Of a DNA stretch of 64,000 bases, positions 62,625 through 64,000 are shown in pieces; position 1 is the first letter of the stretch, and every line of letters begins with the position of its first letter. The notes under the pieces were generated by a model. That model did no database searches and was not told the origin of the DNA. It saw only the letters and a program-made list of their open reading frames with translations. The position numbers were made by a program, and so were the translations under genes. The DNA is taken from assembly GCF_000153485.2 (NCBI RefSeq), contig NC_018721.1:3410001-3474000 (forward strand), read 5' to 3'. This DNA comes from Psychroflexus torquis ATCC 700755. Lineage in GTDB: Bacteria > Bacteroidota > Bacteroidia > Flavobacteriales > Flavobacteriaceae.

Positions 62625-62980
62625 TAAAAAAAAATATAAATGTAGACCAGCTTACTTTCAAGAACAAATAAGCTAAATTTTATACGAGAAAAAATTTCGT
62701 TTGTAAAAATGAAAATATCAAAATCTCTCTCTAGATTATGAATGGAATTTAAGAGTAGTGATGCAATAAAGGGTAAATACAGTAATTTAAGTTCATTATA
62801 TGTATTAAGATTATGGTTGATGCTTTTTATAACAAAAAGGAAAATAAAAACGGGAGTAAGAAATACCCATTCTATATTGTCAATTATTCTTAATTTTTTA
62901 TTCTCTTCATAAATACCTACTTCTGCAAGTAGTCTATTGAGCATTAATAGAGAAATAGTTAAAATTGCATATCCTAAATA
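62624..62980 (-). pseudogene. Membrane part of the AraC-type regulator, truncated by an IS
   Basis: The open frame YLGYAILTISLLMLNRLL... continues leftward over three hydrophobic helices to LVYIYIFF and a TAA at the nine-T run. On the upstream side it is open right up to 62980, where the IS end (GGGCTTGCTG) begins, so its 5' end and promoter were removed by the insertion. With 61983-62624 it makes one membrane-bound HTH regulator. Confidence 0.7.
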
Positions 62981-64000
62981 GGGCTTGCTGATTTACTCAA
63001 GCTTATTTTAGTTCAAGAGGTATGTAATTTTGAATAAAAAAGGGTTTAGTGACATCAGTATTATAGAAACACCCTTTTATTTTGGGATTTAGCTTAGCGT
63101 ATATCCAATTTTCAAATAAGGCACAAAAAATAGCATATTTATCTGCTATTTTTGATAAGTTTATTAAGTTCATTATGAAGAAAATGGCACTAATCCAGCT
63201 TTCTGATGTGTCTTTCCTTTTAGCTTTTATTTTGCTAAGTCCGTATGCGTTTTTTGCTTGTCCAAACTTTCCTTCTATTAGGTTTCTTTGGTTTCGCTCT
63301 TTTTTGAGTTTTCGCTTTTGATAGGCAGAAAGTTCTTGTTTTGGCGGTCTCCCTAATGGTTTTCCTACAATTCTAATCCCTTTTTCTTTGAGCCATTTTC
63401 TGTTCTCTCTGTTAAGGTATATTTGGTCTGCCAGTAGTAATTCTGGGTAGTGACCAAAGGTGATTCTGTAGGATTCTACTTGTAATACTAAATCTTTAGA
63501 TTCATTAAATTGATCCCAACTTATATGTTCTACTCTACTCATTCCATCTATCTCACTAGCACTAATCTTTGCTCCAAATTCTGTCGATACTTTATCCTTT
63601 CCTCTTGGGATAGGGCGAACGTAAGGTTGATAAATATTGACTATTCTATTTTTTACACTATTAACTTTTTCGTGATACATATAGTTTTGTTGTTCATAGA
63701 TGAGTTGAAGCACCCAGTAAATCTTTTGGTCCCGTTTTGGTAAAGGGAATTTACAGGGATAAGCAGTTCTAAGATCTGTAAACATGCCAGGCAAGTGTTC
63801 CTCCTTTTTTTGATCTTCTATTTGGTCTAACAGTTTTTCAATATAAGATAGGTTACGCCTGGTATATCCTAGTTGTTTTCGAATGAACTTGTTTATTTGT
63901 TTGGTTGTCTTTCTGCGTTTTTTAGAAAATACAAGATATTCTGTTCTTGCTACTCGACGGTAATCTCGAGGTTTATTAACTCCTTGGGTTTGCTCGTAAA
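62981..64000 (-). mobile_element. IS1182-like insertion sequence, right part outside the window
   Basis: The element's end GGGCTTGCTGATTTACTC begins at 62981, 22 bp from the transposase stop, and interrupts the AraC-type gene. The GGGCTTGCTGA end resembles IS1182-family ends in Bacteroidota. The other end lies beyond position 64000, so the target duplication cannot be checked. Confidence 0.75.
63003..64000 (-). CDS. IS1182-like DDE transposase (5' end beyond window)
   Basis: The frame is open from the window edge (YEQTQGVNKPRDYRRVARTE...) to the TAA at 63003, with at least 330 codons. It shows KKRRKTTKQINKFIRKQLGY, the central DxxS-free KVSTEFGAKISASEIDGM block, LLADQIYLNRENRKWLKEKG with the second Asp, and the DDE glutamate in RNLIEGKFGQAKNAYGLSKI. 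There is no internal stop in the visible part, so it may be active. It belongs to the IS1182/IS5-like group. Confidence 0.85.
   Translation of the reverse strand, partial: YEQTQGVNKPRDYRRVARTEYLVFSKKRRKTTKQINKFIRKQLGYTRRNLSYIEKLLDQIEDQKKEEHLPGMFTDLRTAYPCKFPLPKRDQKIYWVLQLIYEQQNYMYHEKVNSVKNRIVNIYQPYVRPIPRGKDKVSTEFGAKISASEIDGMSRVEHISWDQFNESKDLVLQVESYRITFGHYPELLLADQIYLNRENRKWLKEKGIRIVGKPLGRPPKQELSAYQKRKLKKERNQRNLIEGKFGQAKNAYGLSKIKAKRKDTSESWISAIFFIMNLINLSKIADKYAIFCALFENWIYAKLNPKIKGCFYNTDVTKPFFIQNYIPLELK

Overview
This is a low-GC window from a member of the phylum Bacteroidota, almost certainly family Flavobacteriaceae. The signs are type IX secretion (T9SS) C-terminal sorting domains on three secreted enzymes, SusC-like TonB-dependent receptor architecture, the rlmD / DUF6452 / DUF6048 gene trio, an acyl-CoA carboxylase trio, and Bacteroidota-type promoters (TAnnTTTG). 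I saw no rRNA, tRNA or CRISPR array.

Positions 1 to about 41,100 are mostly ordinary chromosome. A decayed IS1595 end opens the window. Then come secreted or envelope proteins: a PET-hydrolase-like enzyme, a subtilase, an alpha/beta hydrolase with a decayed second copy, and an SPFH lipoprotein. They are followed by mazG, a DUF4168 protein, endonuclease I, an rRNA methyltransferase, an ECF sigma operon, an MsbA-like ABC exporter, a phosphosugar mutase, a GT2 glycosyltransferase, acyl-CoA carboxylase, argS, cysteine desulfurase, a TonB receptor, an M23 peptidase, a TrmH-like methyltransferase, lpdA, a ZIP transporter, an RlmL-like methyltransferase, rlmD and rocD.

From about 41,100 to 61,900 the character changes. 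Small genes (Abi, HigBA, a TlpA-like lipoprotein, S41 peptidases, a VOC protein, membrane proteins and hypotheticals) lie almost all on the minus strand, singly or in pairs, separated by related non-coding repeats. The only normal-looking interruption is the divergent YitT / Lrp pair. Two repeat classes occur: units of up to about 660 bp (41.8 to 53.5 kb), and compact palindromic elements of about 130-190 bp (56.9 to 60.3 kb). Several cassettes carry short complementary ends of the form GTTG...CAAC. The layout resembles an integron gene-cassette array with unusually long attC-like sites, but no integrase is in the window.

One palindromic element is split by two complete group II introns. Removing both restores a sequence that closely matches an intact element nearby; only 12 bp of the element remains between them. 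This cassette array with intron-targeted recombination-like sites is the best candidate for an undescribed system here.

The right edge holds an AraC-type regulator truncated by an IS1182-like element that runs off the window.
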